DNA of 64,000 nucleotides. It comes from Flavobacteriales bacterium. Its GTDB lineage: Bacteria; Bacteroidota; Bacteroidia; Flavobacteriales_F; PHOS-HE28. The notes under the pieces are model-generated. The model was not told the DNA's origin, ran no database searches, and worked only from the letters and a program-made list of their open reading frames with translations. Position 1 is the first letter of the stretch. Every line of letters starts with the position of its first letter. Shown in pieces: positions 17,400-24,805 of the stretch. The stretch is from assembly GCA_016705955.1 (NCBI GenBank), contig JADJKO010000002.1:310001-374000 (forward strand). The letters run 5' to 3'. A program made the position numbers and the translations under genes.

Positions 17400-18269
17400 T
17401 CAACTCTTCACCGGCACCCTTACCGCCGCGAACTGCCTTTGTTCCACACTGTAGCTATGGCCGTTGGAGATGATGTGGACCCGCATACCCTCAATGCTGA
17501 ATGGTTGGCCTTCCTCCACATCGGCGAAGTCGCTGTAGCTGATGTCGTGTCCATCGAAGATCATCACCTGTCCGCTGCCGATGGTCTCCAGCATGTCCGC
17601 GTTGGTGATCACCACACCGGTGTCCTCGCCGAGTCCGATGCCGATCGCGTTCGGGTTGCCTGCCACGGCCTGCGTCAAGCGGCTGAAGCGGCCGCGTTCC
17701 ACGAAGTGGCTGTCGATGATCACATCCTGGATCAGCGCTGCCCCGGTGGTCATCTTCACACCGCCCTTGATCAGGCCACTGGCACTGTGCCCTTGGTAGA
17801 TCATGGTGCTGCTCATGCACATCGCGCCTGCGCTCGTACCCGCGATCACGAAGCCATCCTCCTCCTCGTAGCGCCGCTTCATCAATTTCAAAAAGGCGGT
17901 TCCTCCGAAGATCGTCGTGAGACGGAGCTGGTTGCCGCCGCTCATCATCACGCCATCGGCTTTCGCCAGCCGCTTGATCATGTCCGGCTTCACGTCGGTA
18001 CGATCGCGGATGTCCAGCACGTCGATGTTCTCGGCACCCAATCGCCCGAACGCTTCGATGTAGTTGGCGCCGACCTCTTCCGGGACACTGCTCGCCGTGG
18101 TGATCACCGCGATGCGTTTGCTCGTGCCGCCGATCTCATCGACCACCCGCCTCAGGATCCCTTCCTCGATGAAGTTGTGTGTGAAGATCTTGACGTTGTG
18201 CCCACCTTCGGGCTCCTTGCCTTTGTCCTCGTTCCCGCCGATCGCGATGAGCTTTCCTTTCGGTGTCAT
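17400..18269 (-). CDS. cphB: Cyanophycinase
   Basis: Serine exopeptidase of family S51 (289 residues) that cuts the polymer cyanophycin (poly-aspartate with arginine side groups) into beta-Asp-Arg dipeptides in the cytoplasm. The nucleophile is Ser146 in the elbow VIAGTSAGAM; MMSGGNQLRL upstream and DGHDISYSDF downstream also fit cyanophycinase rather than peptidase E. No signal peptide, so this is the intracellular form that mobilises stored polymer. It is divergent from cphA with 140 bases between the start codons, so both could be controlled from one region. Confidence 0.92.
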   Translation of the reverse strand: MTPKGKLIAIGGNEDKGKEPEGGHNVKIFTHNFIEEGILRRVVDEIGGTSKRIAVITTASSVPEEVGANYIEAFGRLGAENIDVLDIRDRTDVKPDMIKRLAKADGVMMSGGNQLRLTTIFGGTAFLKLMKRRYEEEDGFVIAGTSAGAMCMSSTMIYQGHSASGLIKGGVKMTTGAALIQDVIIDSHFVERGRFSRLTQAVAGNPNAIGIGLGEDTGVVITNADMLETIGSGQVMIFDGHDISYSDFADVEEGQPFSIEGMRVHIISNGHSYSVEQRQFAAVRVPVKS

Positions 18270-18299
18270 ACTTGGTGGTTAACCCCCCGCCCCGGCCGC

Positions 18300-18307
18300 C
18301 AAATTAG
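18300..18307 (-). promoter_or_regulatory. -7-like box CTAATTTG for cphB
   Basis: Lies 30 bases before the cphB start in the divergent cphB-cphA region, implying a leader of about 25 bases. The match is imperfect. Confidence 0.35.
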
Positions 18308-18345
18308 ACCCGTTGGTGAAATGCGGCCTTCACACGCCATCGAAC

Positions 18346-18373
18346 TTTGAACAACCGACCATCCCTATCTTCC
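18346..18373 (+). promoter_or_regulatory. Candidate cphA promoter (TTTG, 16 bases, TATCTTCC)
   Basis: TTTG at 18346-18349 and TATCTTCC at 18366-18373 have close to the spacing of Bacteroidota -33 and -7 elements. The message would carry a leader of about 35-45 bases, long enough for regulation, unlike most genes in the window. Confidence 0.45.
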
Positions 18374-18409
18374 CCACCATACTCTCCTCTTACCCCCCGC
18401 TATGGCGGG

Positions 18410-21082
18410 ATGAAACACATGCGCATACTGGAACTCAAGGCCATGCGTGGCCCCAATCACTGGTCCGTCCGTCGGCACAACCTCATCATCATGCGCCTCG
18501 ATATCGAGGGGCTGGAGGAACGTCCCACGGACAAGATCCCCGGTTTCCTGGAGCGCATACAAGCCTTGCTGCCCACGATGCAGAGCCACCGCTGCAGCGA
18601 GGAACATGAGGGCGGCTTCTGGGAACGCGTGCAGCGCGGCACATGGATGGGCCACGTGATCGAGCACATCGCCTTGGAGATCCAGACGCTAGCGGGCATG
18701 GAGACCGGCTTCGGTCGCACGCGAAGCACGGGCGAGCACGGCGTGTACAACGTGGTGTTCAGTTACGTCGAAGAACCCGTCGGACTTTTTGCGGCGAAGG
18801 CGGCCGTCAGCATCGCGCAGGCGTTGATCGATGGGGAGGACTACGACCTCCACGCCGACATCCAGCAGATGCGCGAGATCCGCGAGGAGAGCCGCCTCGG
18901 ACCCAGCACCGGAAGCATCGTGCAGGAAGCGGTGAACCGCGGCATCCCATACCTCCGGCTGAACGGGCAGTCGCTCGTGCAGCTCGGGCACGGCGTGTAC
19001 CAGAAGCGGATCCGCGCCACCATCACCAGCAACACCAGCAACATCGGTGTGGAGATCGCGTGCGACAAGGAGGAGACGAAGCAACTGCTCGAGAGCTACG
19101 AGATCCCTGTGCCCAAGGGCCGTGTGGTGCGCACCGAGGAAGGGTTGAAGGACGCCCTCGAAGTGGTGGGCTACCCCTGTGTCATCAAGCCCATCGGCGG
19201 CAACCACGGGCGCGGTGCCACCATCGGCATCAAGACCATCGAGGAGGCGAACGTGGCGCTGGCCAAGGCGAAGGAGATCAGCCGTAGTGTGATCGTGGAG
19301 CGGTACATCACCGGCTTGGATCACCGCTTGTTGGTGATCAACCACCAGTTCGTCGCGGCGGCGAAACGCACACCCGCCTGTGTCGTAGGTGATGGCAAAC
19401 GCACGATCGCGGATCTCGTTGCTGAGGTGAACACCGATCCGCGTCGCGGCTTCGGTCACGAGAAAGTGCTTACCCAGATCGACATCGACGACCACACCGA
19501 GAAGATCCTGGGGAAGTTGGGCATGACCGCCCAGAGCGTTCCGAAGAAGGACGAGGTGATCTACCTGAAGTCCACAGCCAACCTCAGCACCGGCGGCACC
19601 GCCGATGACGTCACCGAGATGGTTCATTCCTACAACGTCTTCATGGCCGAGCGCATCTCGCGCATCATCGATCTGGACATCTGCGGCATCGACATCATGA
19701 CCGATGACATCAGCAAGCCGATCACCGAGAACGGTGGCGCGGTGCTGGAGGTGAATGCCGCACCGGGCTTCCGCATGCACCTGGACCCCACGGGCGGCCT
19801 TGGTCGCAACGTGGCCGAACCGGTGGTGGACATGCTTTTCCCGCCGGGCGCACCAAGCCGCATCCCCATCATCGCCGTCACCGGCACCAACGGAAAGACC
19901 ACTACGACGCGCTTGATCGCGCACATCATGCGCAGCATCGGCCTGCGGGTGGGCATGACCTGCAGCGATGGTGTGTACATCATGAACCGCATGCTCATGA
20001 AGGGCGATTGCACCGGCCCCGCCAGCGCGCAATTCGTGCTGAAGGATCCGCTGGTGAACATGGCCGTGCTGGAGACCGCGCGCGGCGGCATGCTGCGCAG
20101 CGGCCTCGGCTTCGAGCATTGCGATGTGGGCATCTGCACCAACGTCGCCGCCGATCACTTGGGCCTGAAGGACATCAACACCTTGGAGGAACTCGCCAAC
20201 GTGAAGAGCACCGTGCCGCGCAGCGTGCGCAAGGACGGCTACGCGATCCTCAACGCCGATGACGAACTCGTCATGGCCATGCGGAAGCAATGCGACAGCA
20301 AGATCGCCTTGTTCAGTCTCGATGAGGACAACCGATTGATCCGCCAGCACTGCAAGCTCGGCGGACTCGCAGCGATCTATGAGAACGGCTTCATCACCAT
20401 CAGCAAAGGCTTGTGGAAGCTCCGCATCGAGAAAGCCGTGAACGTACCGCTCACTTATGGAGGCAAAGCGGTCTTCAACATCCAGAACGTGCTGCCCGCC
20501 ATCCTTGCTGCCTACGTGCAAGGGGTGAAGGTCGAAGAGCTGCGCCAAGCCCTGGCCACCTTCGTTCCGTCCGCCGCGCAAACGCCCGGACGCCTCAACC
20601 TCTTCCAGTTCCGCAACTTCCAAGTGGTGGTGGACTACGCCCACAACCCGCACGGCTTCGAGGCCCTTGGTCGCTTCATCGCCAAGATCCCGGATACGCC
20701 CAAGATCGGCGTCATTGCTGGGGTGGGGGACCGTCGCGAGGAGGACACCGTCAACCTCGGCCGACTCAGCGCGCGCATGTTCGATGAGATCATCATCCGC
20801 CAGGACCGCAACCTGCGCGGCAAGACCGACGATCAGATCATCGAACTCCTGGTGAAGGGCATCAAGGAAGTGGACCCGAACAAGAAGGTCACCATCATGA
20901 AGAAGGAGGACGAGGCCATCCGCCATGCTATCGGCACCGCGCCGAAGGGTGCCTTCGTGGTGCTCTGTAGCGATGTGGTCCCCGACGCCCTCGAACTCGT
21001 GCTCAAGCTGAAGGAACAGGACGAGCAAGTGCCTTTCGACAAGGAGGATATTCCCAATAGGAACAAGGAGTTGGTGGGGTGA
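18410..21082 (+). CDS. cphA: Cyanophycin synthetase
   Basis: ATP-dependent ligase (890 residues) that builds cyanophycin by alternately adding aspartate to the backbone and arginine to its side chain. The three expected parts are present: N-terminal domain starting RILELKAMRGPNHWSV, an ATP-grasp domain (about 220-480, with KPIGGNHGRGATIGI and LEVNAAPGFRMH) and a Mur-ligase-like domain with P-loop TGTNGKTTTTRLIAH near residue 493, NVAADHLGLKDI and YAHNPHGFEAL. Length and order match characterised CphA. ATG 18419 is an alternative start nine bases on. Divergent from cphB. Polymer granules of this kind store nitrogen. Confidence 0.95.
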   Translation: MKHMRILELKAMRGPNHWSVRRHNLIIMRLDIEGLEERPTDKIPGFLERIQALLPTMQSHRCSEEHEGGFWERVQRGTWMGHVIEHIALEIQTLAGMETGFGRTRSTGEHGVYNVVFSYVEEPVGLFAAKAAVSIAQALIDGEDYDLHADIQQMREIREESRLGPSTGSIVQEAVNRGIPYLRLNGQSLVQLGHGVYQKRIRATITSNTSNIGVEIACDKEETKQLLESYEIPVPKGRVVRTEEGLKDALEVVGYPCVIKPIGGNHGRGATIGIKTIEEANVALAKAKEISRSVIVERYITGLDHRLLVINHQFVAAAKRTPACVVGDGKRTIADLVAEVNTDPRRGFGHEKVLTQIDIDDHTEKILGKLGMTAQSVPKKDEVIYLKSTANLSTGGTADDVTEMVHSYNVFMAERISRIIDLDICGIDIMTDDISKPITENGGAVLEVNAAPGFRMHLDPTGGLGRNVAEPVVDMLFPPGAPSRIPIIAVTGTNGKTTTTRLIAHIMRSIGLRVGMTCSDGVYIMNRMLMKGDCTGPASAQFVLKDPLVNMAVLETARGGMLRSGLGFEHCDVGICTNVAADHLGLKDINTLEELANVKSTVPRSVRKDGYAILNADDELVMAMRKQCDSKIALFSLDEDNRLIRQHCKLGGLAAIYENGFITISKGLWKLRIEKAVNVPLTYGGKAVFNIQNVLPAILAAYVQGVKVEELRQALATFVPSAAQTPGRLNLFQFRNFQVVVDYAHNPHGFEALGRFIAKIPDTPKIGVIAGVGDRREEDTVNLGRLSARMFDEIIIRQDRNLRGKTDDQIIELLVKGIKEVDPNKKVTIMKKEDEAIRHAIGTAPKGAFVVLCSDVVPDALELVLKLKEQDEQVPFDKEDIPNRNKELVG

Positions 21083-21101
21083 GTGGAATTATAAGCTGTT
21101 A

Positions 21102-21116
21102 TTGCCGAGTCGGCAA
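21102..21116. repeat. Odd palindrome downstream of cphA
   Basis: TTGCCGA and TCGGCAA meet around a single central G, between the cphA stop and a small membrane gene. It is too short in loop to be a terminator and could be a protein-binding site. Confidence 0.3.
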
Positions 21117-21162
21117 GTTGGCGATAGAAGGGAGAAAGCTCAACAGAGAAACAACAACAGCC

Positions 21163-21480
21163 ATGACCGCTTGGATAATCGTCGTCGCACTCGTCCTGCT
21201 TCTCTTCGTGCAGAATCGAAGAATTCTCCGGCAGAAGATGTACATGGCTGACTACATCATCGTCATGTTCGTCGATGAGCAACAGTATCATGATTATCGC
21301 CAAGGATTCCTAGCCGTTGTGAAGTCATGGGACGGCAAATATCAAGGCATGACTTTGTGGCTTCAGTCGAACACAACGCTTACTCGATTCATTCCTACGT
21401 GGGGTAAGAGGCACGGGTCTCCGGCCGTGGCCGAAGCCGCACTGAAGGAGTGGCTAACGACGGAAGGTTTGAAGCCCTAG
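21163..21480 (+). CDS. Small membrane-anchored protein of unknown function
   Basis: I do not recognise this 105-residue protein. It has an N-terminal membrane segment (TAWIIVVALVLLLFVQN) followed by a basic stretch and a soluble domain with YIIVMFVDEQQYHDYRQGFL and a tryptophan-rich core. The ATG at 21163 is chosen because it starts the anchor and is preceded by ACAACAACAG, as for other non-leaderless genes. The local base composition is richer in A and T than the flanking core genes, in line with an accessory region that begins after cphA. Confidence 0.5.
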   Translation: MTAWIIVVALVLLLFVQNRRILRQKMYMADYIIVMFVDEQQYHDYRQGFLAVVKSWDGKYQGMTLWLQSNTTLTRFIPTWGKRHGSPAVAEAALKEWLTTEGLKP

Positions 21481-21584
21481 CTATATCCTTGATACTCCTC
21501 CCAGCTAGCGAGGAGGTTTAGGTTCTCACAGAGGGGACAACAGCTTTCTGGGAGTTCGAGTTCTCAGCATCGTAAGTGATTTCC

Positions 21585-21833
21585 TCAAGCAGTGCTCCAC
21601 CGGAAGTACTTGTGTAGATACGTCCCGACTTCGTAAAAGCTATCATCGAACCTCATGAGAGCGGCTGGCAAGCGATCAATGAAATCGCCGGTATACTTCA
21701 CGAACAAGTCTGATTGATACTCGTGGGGAAAGGCAGGCATTGCGCTGCGAACGATTGCCTTCAAATCATCTGGGCGGATAAGCACATCAATACTAGACCT
21801 TGCCAGGGTGTCCGGTGGTCGCGGGCCATGCAT
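21585..21833 (-). CDS. Possible hypothetical protein, 82 residues, perhaps 5'-truncated
   Basis: Unrecognised reading frame with protein-like composition (DDLKAIVRSAMPAFPHEYQS, YEVGTYLHKYF). Its ATG lies directly beside copy 1 of a direct repeat (21834), so the natural N terminus may have been lost when the toxin-antitoxin segment was inserted. It could also be non-coding. The neighbouring stretch 21481-21584 holds only a weak CTCCTC/GAGGAG hairpin near 21496-21516. Confidence 0.3.
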   Translation of the reverse strand: MHGPRPPDTLARSSIDVLIRPDDLKAIVRSAMPAFPHEYQSDLFVKYTGDFIDRLPAALMRFDDSFYEVGTYLHKYFRWSTA

Positions 21834-21883
21834 CCAAACCTCCGCCGGGTCTGCCGAGGAATGAGGCGACCCCGCGGCTCGAA
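21834..21883. repeat. Direct repeat copy 1 flanking a toxin-antitoxin pair
   Basis: The first 27 bases (from CCAAACCTCCGCCGGGTCTG) are identical to 22527-22553 and similarity continues with a few mismatches for about 20 more. The two copies bracket the minus-strand toxin-antitoxin module. Confidence 0.65.
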
Positions 21884-21897
21884 GCCGTGATCACCGG

Positions 21898-22206
21898 CTA
21901 CCGCACTCTTCTTGTGCGCTTATCGCGTAACGGCTTGCGACTGGTGTGGTAGATGTTGTACACCACGACCTTGTCGCCATCGAGTTCGAAGACGAGTCGG
22001 TAGGGGAACTTCGCGATGGGTGCGTAGCGGAAGCCGTTCTCGCGGACCTGATACTTGGCAGCGACTTCGGTCAAGTGCTCCAACTCCGCGATCACAGCCT
22101 TGTCGAAGCGGTCGCCAAGCCCTTGCTTTTCGAGGTCATAGAACAAGGAGGCTTCCTGCCATTCCAGCCATGCTTCCTCGCGCAGCTCCAGCGGACGACG
22201 TTTCAT
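21898..22206 (-). CDS. RelE/ParE-family toxin
   Basis: Toxin of a type II toxin-antitoxin pair, 102 residues. The ParE/RelE fold is suggested by the N-terminal helices with basic and acidic residues (LREEAWLEWQEASLFYDLEK), FRYAPIAKFPYRLVFELDG and the closing strand VVVYNIYHTSRKPL, where the His-x-x-Arg pattern is common to ParE-like toxins. Its start overlaps the antitoxin stop by four bases (ATGA), the usual coupling. ParE members poison gyrase while RelE members cut mRNA; which applies cannot be said. Confidence 0.8.
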   Translation of the reverse strand: MKRRPLELREEAWLEWQEASLFYDLEKQGLGDRFDKAVIAELEHLTEVAAKYQVRENGFRYAPIAKFPYRLVFELDGDKVVVYNIYHTSRKPLRDKRTRRVR

Positions 22207-22424
22207 TTGCCCTTCGACTTCACCATGCGCTTCACCTCGGTCAGCGTATAGCCGCGGCCCTTGCCTTGTCGGCGGCGCTCGCGGCGTACTTCCAGCAACG
22301 CAAGATGTTCCTTCGTGAAGGCGAATTCACCTTTCTCCGCTTCCAGCGCCTTACCAACTTTCTCCAAAACCTTCTCGTCGGTCGTGGCGATGATCCGCTC
22401 AATAAGATCAAGCTTGGTGAACAT
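22203..22424 (-). CDS. Antitoxin of the minus-strand toxin-antitoxin pair
   Basis: Small helical protein of 73 residues (MFTKLDLIERIIATTDEKVL to MVKSKGK), placed upstream of and overlapping the toxin gene, the standard antitoxin-first order. It lacks a clear DNA-binding domain and resembles the short addiction-module proteins that pair with ParE-like toxins. The frame stays open to 22697, but the ATG at 22424 is four bases after a TATCTTCG box and upstream sequence belongs to the repeat. Confidence 0.7.
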   Translation of the reverse strand: MFTKLDLIERIIATTDEKVLEKVGKALEAEKGEFAFTKEHLALLEVRRERRRQGKGRGYTLTEVKRMVKSKGK

Positions 22425-22428
22425 GAAG

Positions 22429-22436
22429 CGAAGATA
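22429..22436 (-). promoter_or_regulatory. -7-like box TATCTTCG for the antitoxin-toxin operon
   Basis: Ends four bases before the antitoxin ATG at 22424. The same octamer precedes the tRNA-Arg gene at 63896. Confidence 0.5.
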
Positions 22437-22526
22437 GGTGGACCCTACGCAATGTTTCCATGATCGTGGAAGCCTCGATCGACCATCCTCGTGCGAATAC
22501 CGTCGCCTGGCCTCGCGCTCGCGCTC

Positions 22527-22576
22527 CCAAACCTCCGCCGGGTCTGCCGAGGAGCGAGGCGACCCTGCGGCACGGA
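22527..22576. repeat. Direct repeat copy 2 between the two toxin-antitoxin pairs
   Basis: Second copy of the element at 21834, lying between the divergently oriented modules and ending about 10 bases before the promoter box of the plus-strand pair. Confidence 0.65.
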
Positions 22577-22585
22577 GCGACGACC

Positions 22586-22593
22586 TAACTTTG
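22586..22593 (+). promoter_or_regulatory. -7 box TAACTTTG for the plus-strand toxin-antitoxin pair
   Basis: Perfect match to TAnnTTTG, 20 bases before the ATG at 22614, leaving a leader of about 15 bases that could carry an operator for autoregulation. Confidence 0.5.
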
Positions 22594-22613
22594 AGCTTCC
22601 ATCCCGCACCCCG

Positions 22614-22850
22614 ATGAGCACCGATGCCATGCGTGTTGAATTGATCCAATGGCTGAGCCACTTGGACGACAAGGGCCTGCTCGCCTCCCTGCTGCACTTC
22701 AAGAAGGCCAACGAAGCGGGCGATTGGTACGATAGCCTCACCGTCGAACAGAAGGAGGCCATCGCAGAGGGAGAAGCTGATGTGAAAGCCGGTCGCGTGA
22801 AGTCCTCCGCAGAAGTGTGGAAGAAGTATGGCCGCTCCCCGAAAGGTTGA
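22614..22850 (+). CDS. Antitoxin of the plus-strand toxin-antitoxin pair
   Basis: Short acidic-helical protein of 78 residues (IQWLSHLDDKGLLASLLHFK, then GEADVKAGRVKSSAEVWKKY). The C-terminal pattern E-x-D-x-x-A-G-R-V-x-S is common in antitoxins that accompany ParE-like toxins. It precedes and overlaps the toxin gene by 23 bases. It is not similar in sequence to the antitoxin at 22203, so the two modules were acquired separately rather than by duplication. Confidence 0.75.
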   Translation: MSTDAMRVELIQWLSHLDDKGLLASLLHFKKANEAGDWYDSLTVEQKEAIAEGEADVKAGRVKSSAEVWKKYGRSPKG

Positions 22851-23121
22851 GTGGACCGCGCGCGCGGAGCGCGACCTGGATCGGATCCACGCCTTTGTGC
22901 TGGAGCGCTGGTCGCAGCGCGAAGCGGACCATCTTCTGGATCTCGTTCAGGAGTTCGAGATGCTTATCGCACGTTGGCCGAACGGTTTCAGGCGCTCGCA
23001 ACGGAACAAGCACCACCGTCTTGGCTTTGTTCATCGCAACACCACAGCTGTCTATCGGGTGTTCCGCGATCGGGTGGTGATCATCGCGATGTTCGACAAC
23101 CGGTCGAGCGAAACATGGTGA
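22828..23121 (+). CDS. RelE/ParE-family toxin
   Basis: Toxin of 97 residues with the ParE/RelE pattern: KVEWTARAERDLDRIHAFV at the N terminus (helical hairpin), a central GFRRSQRNKHHRLGFVHRN and the final strand VVIIAMFDNRSS. The overlap with the antitoxin gene implies translational coupling. It faces the minus-strand pair across the direct repeat, and its stop lies 37 bases from the convergent aminotransferase stop. Confidence 0.82.
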   Translation: MAAPRKVEWTARAERDLDRIHAFVLERWSQREADHLLDLVQEFEMLIARWPNGFRRSQRNKHHRLGFVHRNTTAVYRVFRDRVVIIAMFDNRSSETW

Positions 23122-23158
23122 TACTTGGAACATAGCTGCGTCCATCCAAAAGGCCTCG

Positions 23159-24061
23159 TCACACGATCCGCTCACACAACCCCGGCACTGCTGCGCGAAA
23201 GATCTCCTGCAAGCGCTTCATCACCGGTTCGCCTGCGGGCTTGCCCACCTTCCTTCCATCCAGTTCGGTGATCGGTGTGAGCTCCCCCATGGTGCCCGTG
23301 CCGAAGACCGCATCGGCGTTCATCAACTCCACCACGGAGAGGTCGCGCTCGCGACAAGGGATCCCGTTCTTCATGCACAGTTCAAGGACCAAGGCCCGCG
23401 TGATCCCGCCGAGGCAACTGGTCGTGTAGGGCGTCACCACTTCCCCGTTGATGATCGCGAACACGTTGATGTCGTTCAACTCCGCCACGTGTCCGTTGCG
23501 GTCCAGCATCAGCGCGCCATCCACGCCCGCCACATTCGCTTCGAGCTTCGCGAGGATGTTGTTGAGCAGGTTGTTGTGGTGGATCTTGGGGTCCAGCACA
23601 TCGGGGCCCATGCGGCGGATGCTGCTGGTGATCACGCGGATACCTCTTGCATTGTCGAAGACAACCGCTTTCCACTCCGCGAGGACGATCAACGAACAAC
23701 CGCTCTGGTTCAGGCGCGGATCCATGCCGCTGGTGATCTTCTCGCCGCGCGTGAGTGTGAGCCGCACATGGGCGTCCTTGGTCATGCCGTTCGCCTTCAG
23801 TGTTTCAAAAAGGGCGGATCGGATGGCATCGTTCGACGGCACATTCGCGAAAGCGAGTGCATGCGCCGAGGCTTGCAGCCGATCGAGGTGACGGCCGAGC
23901 ATCATCACACCGCCATTGTACACGCGCAGTCCTTCCCACACCGCATCGCCGCCTTGGACCACACTGTCGAAGACGCTCACCTTCGCCTCACTGCGCTTCA
24001 GCAATTGGCCGTTCACGTGAACGAGGATCTCGGCGTTGCGCGGGTCGTACTTCTGGAGCAT
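23159..24061 (-). CDS. PLP-dependent class IV aminotransferase (branched-chain-like)
   Basis: Aminotransferase of fold type IV (300 residues), the group of branched-chain aminotransferase, D-alanine aminotransferase and aminodeoxychorismate lyase. The PLP-binding lysine is Lys159 in VLDPKIHHNNLLNNIL, followed by GVDGALMLDRNGHVAEL and the phosphate-binding TTSCLGGITRALVLEL, then GTMGELTPI near the end. The ATG at 24061 follows the sulfotransferase-like stop by two bases, so the two are co-translated. Plants have proteins in which a P-loop/sulfotransferase-like domain is fused to such an aminotransferase, which supports a joint role; the substrate is not known. Confidence 0.88.
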   Translation of the reverse strand: MLQKYDPRNAEILVHVNGQLLKRSEAKVSVFDSVVQGGDAVWEGLRVYNGGVMMLGRHLDRLQASAHALAFANVPSNDAIRSALFETLKANGMTKDAHVRLTLTRGEKITSGMDPRLNQSGCSLIVLAEWKAVVFDNARGIRVITSSIRRMGPDVLDPKIHHNNLLNNILAKLEANVAGVDGALMLDRNGHVAELNDINVFAIINGEVVTPYTTSCLGGITRALVLELCMKNGIPCRERDLSVVELMNADAVFGTGTMGELTPITELDGRKVGKPAGEPVMKRLQEIFRAAVPGLCERIV

Positions 24062-24063
24062 GG

Positions 24064-24774
24064 TCAGGTGGTGATGCGGTTGGCCCGCAGTGTTTCGTAA
24101 TAGGGCAGGGCCTCGTCCAACAAGGGCTTGAGGTGTTCTGGCAACGGTCGTTCGCTGGTGTCCTGCTTCGCGAAGCCCGTGCTGCGATGAACGTTGGCGT
24201 ACCAATGCGATGCCCACGCGCCATCCTCCGGTCTGGCTCCGGCTGTCCACGAGAGCATGTGCGGGTCGAAGGGAATGCCCAGCTTCTCGCAGAGCAAGGA
24301 CAGCACGCCCGGAGGATCCGCGAGGAGGTCGTCGCTATCCAGCACCAAGCACCGCCCTCCGGCTGCTTGAAGATCACGCAACAGATCCACATGCATGCGG
24401 ATGCCGATGTCTCGTAGGGTGGGGTTGGGGATCACGGCCGCGAAGCTGGCGATGATCCGTCGTGGATGCCGGATGAAGAGAATGCTCGTTATTTCTGCGA
24501 GCCGTTCGATCGGGATCCCCGCGCAATGGTGCGCCATGCCTTTCAGGAAGAGGTGGGTTCGGTCATCGAACCGATCGATCATTCGGAACGCACCATCCAC
24601 ATCATGTGGTAGCGATCGCAACGTCTCCTCCCGACCGGGATGATCCACTCCGGTGGAGGCGAGGTAGTAGCCGTAGAAGGGTTCATCCACTACGCGTGTA
24701 TCGACGCGCTGTGCGAAGCTGTACATGAGCGCCGTGCTCAGGTTGCGGGGGCTGCTGATGAGGTGGATGCGCAC
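24064..24774 (-). CDS. Sulfotransferase-like P-loop protein
   Basis: Protein of 236 residues related to the sulfotransferase P-loop fold. SSPRNLSTALMYSFAQR near the N terminus would be the 5'-phosphosulfate-binding loop and SILFIRHPRRIIASF the 3'-phosphate-binding strand with its arginine. Whether it transfers sulfate is unproven; many relatives in Bacteroidota stand next to class IV aminotransferases as here. The start is GTG at 24774, chosen because it opens the first strand (RIHLISSP) and a TTCATTTG box ends four bases before it. Confidence 0.8.
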   Translation of the reverse strand: MRIHLISSPRNLSTALMYSFAQRVDTRVVDEPFYGYYLASTGVDHPGREETLRSLPHDVDGAFRMIDRFDDRTHLFLKGMAHHCAGIPIERLAEITSILFIRHPRRIIASFAAVIPNPTLRDIGIRMHVDLLRDLQAAGGRCLVLDSDDLLADPPGVLSLLCEKLGIPFDPHMLSWTAGARPEDGAWASHWYANVHRSTGFAKQDTSERPLPEHLKPLLDEALPYYETLRANRITT

Positions 24775-24778
24775 TGTG

Positions 24779-24786
24779 CAAATGAA
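24779..24786 (-). promoter_or_regulatory. -7-like box TTCATTTG for the sulfotransferase-aminotransferase operon
   Basis: Four bases before the GTG start at 24774; the second base departs from the consensus. Confidence 0.4.
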
Positions 24787-24805
24787 CGCAGCGCAGCAGG
24801 ATGGA

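Noticed and set aside
17235..18350. A 371-residue plus-strand frame opposite cyanophycinase
   Set aside because: It mirrors the cphB codons (His/Asp-rich) and contains no signal or motif.
18689..21028. A 779-residue open frame on the minus strand opposite cphA
   Set aside because: cphA on the plus strand is a full-length match to a known family; the antisense frame is rich in H, D, V and R from codon mirroring and has no recognisable domain.
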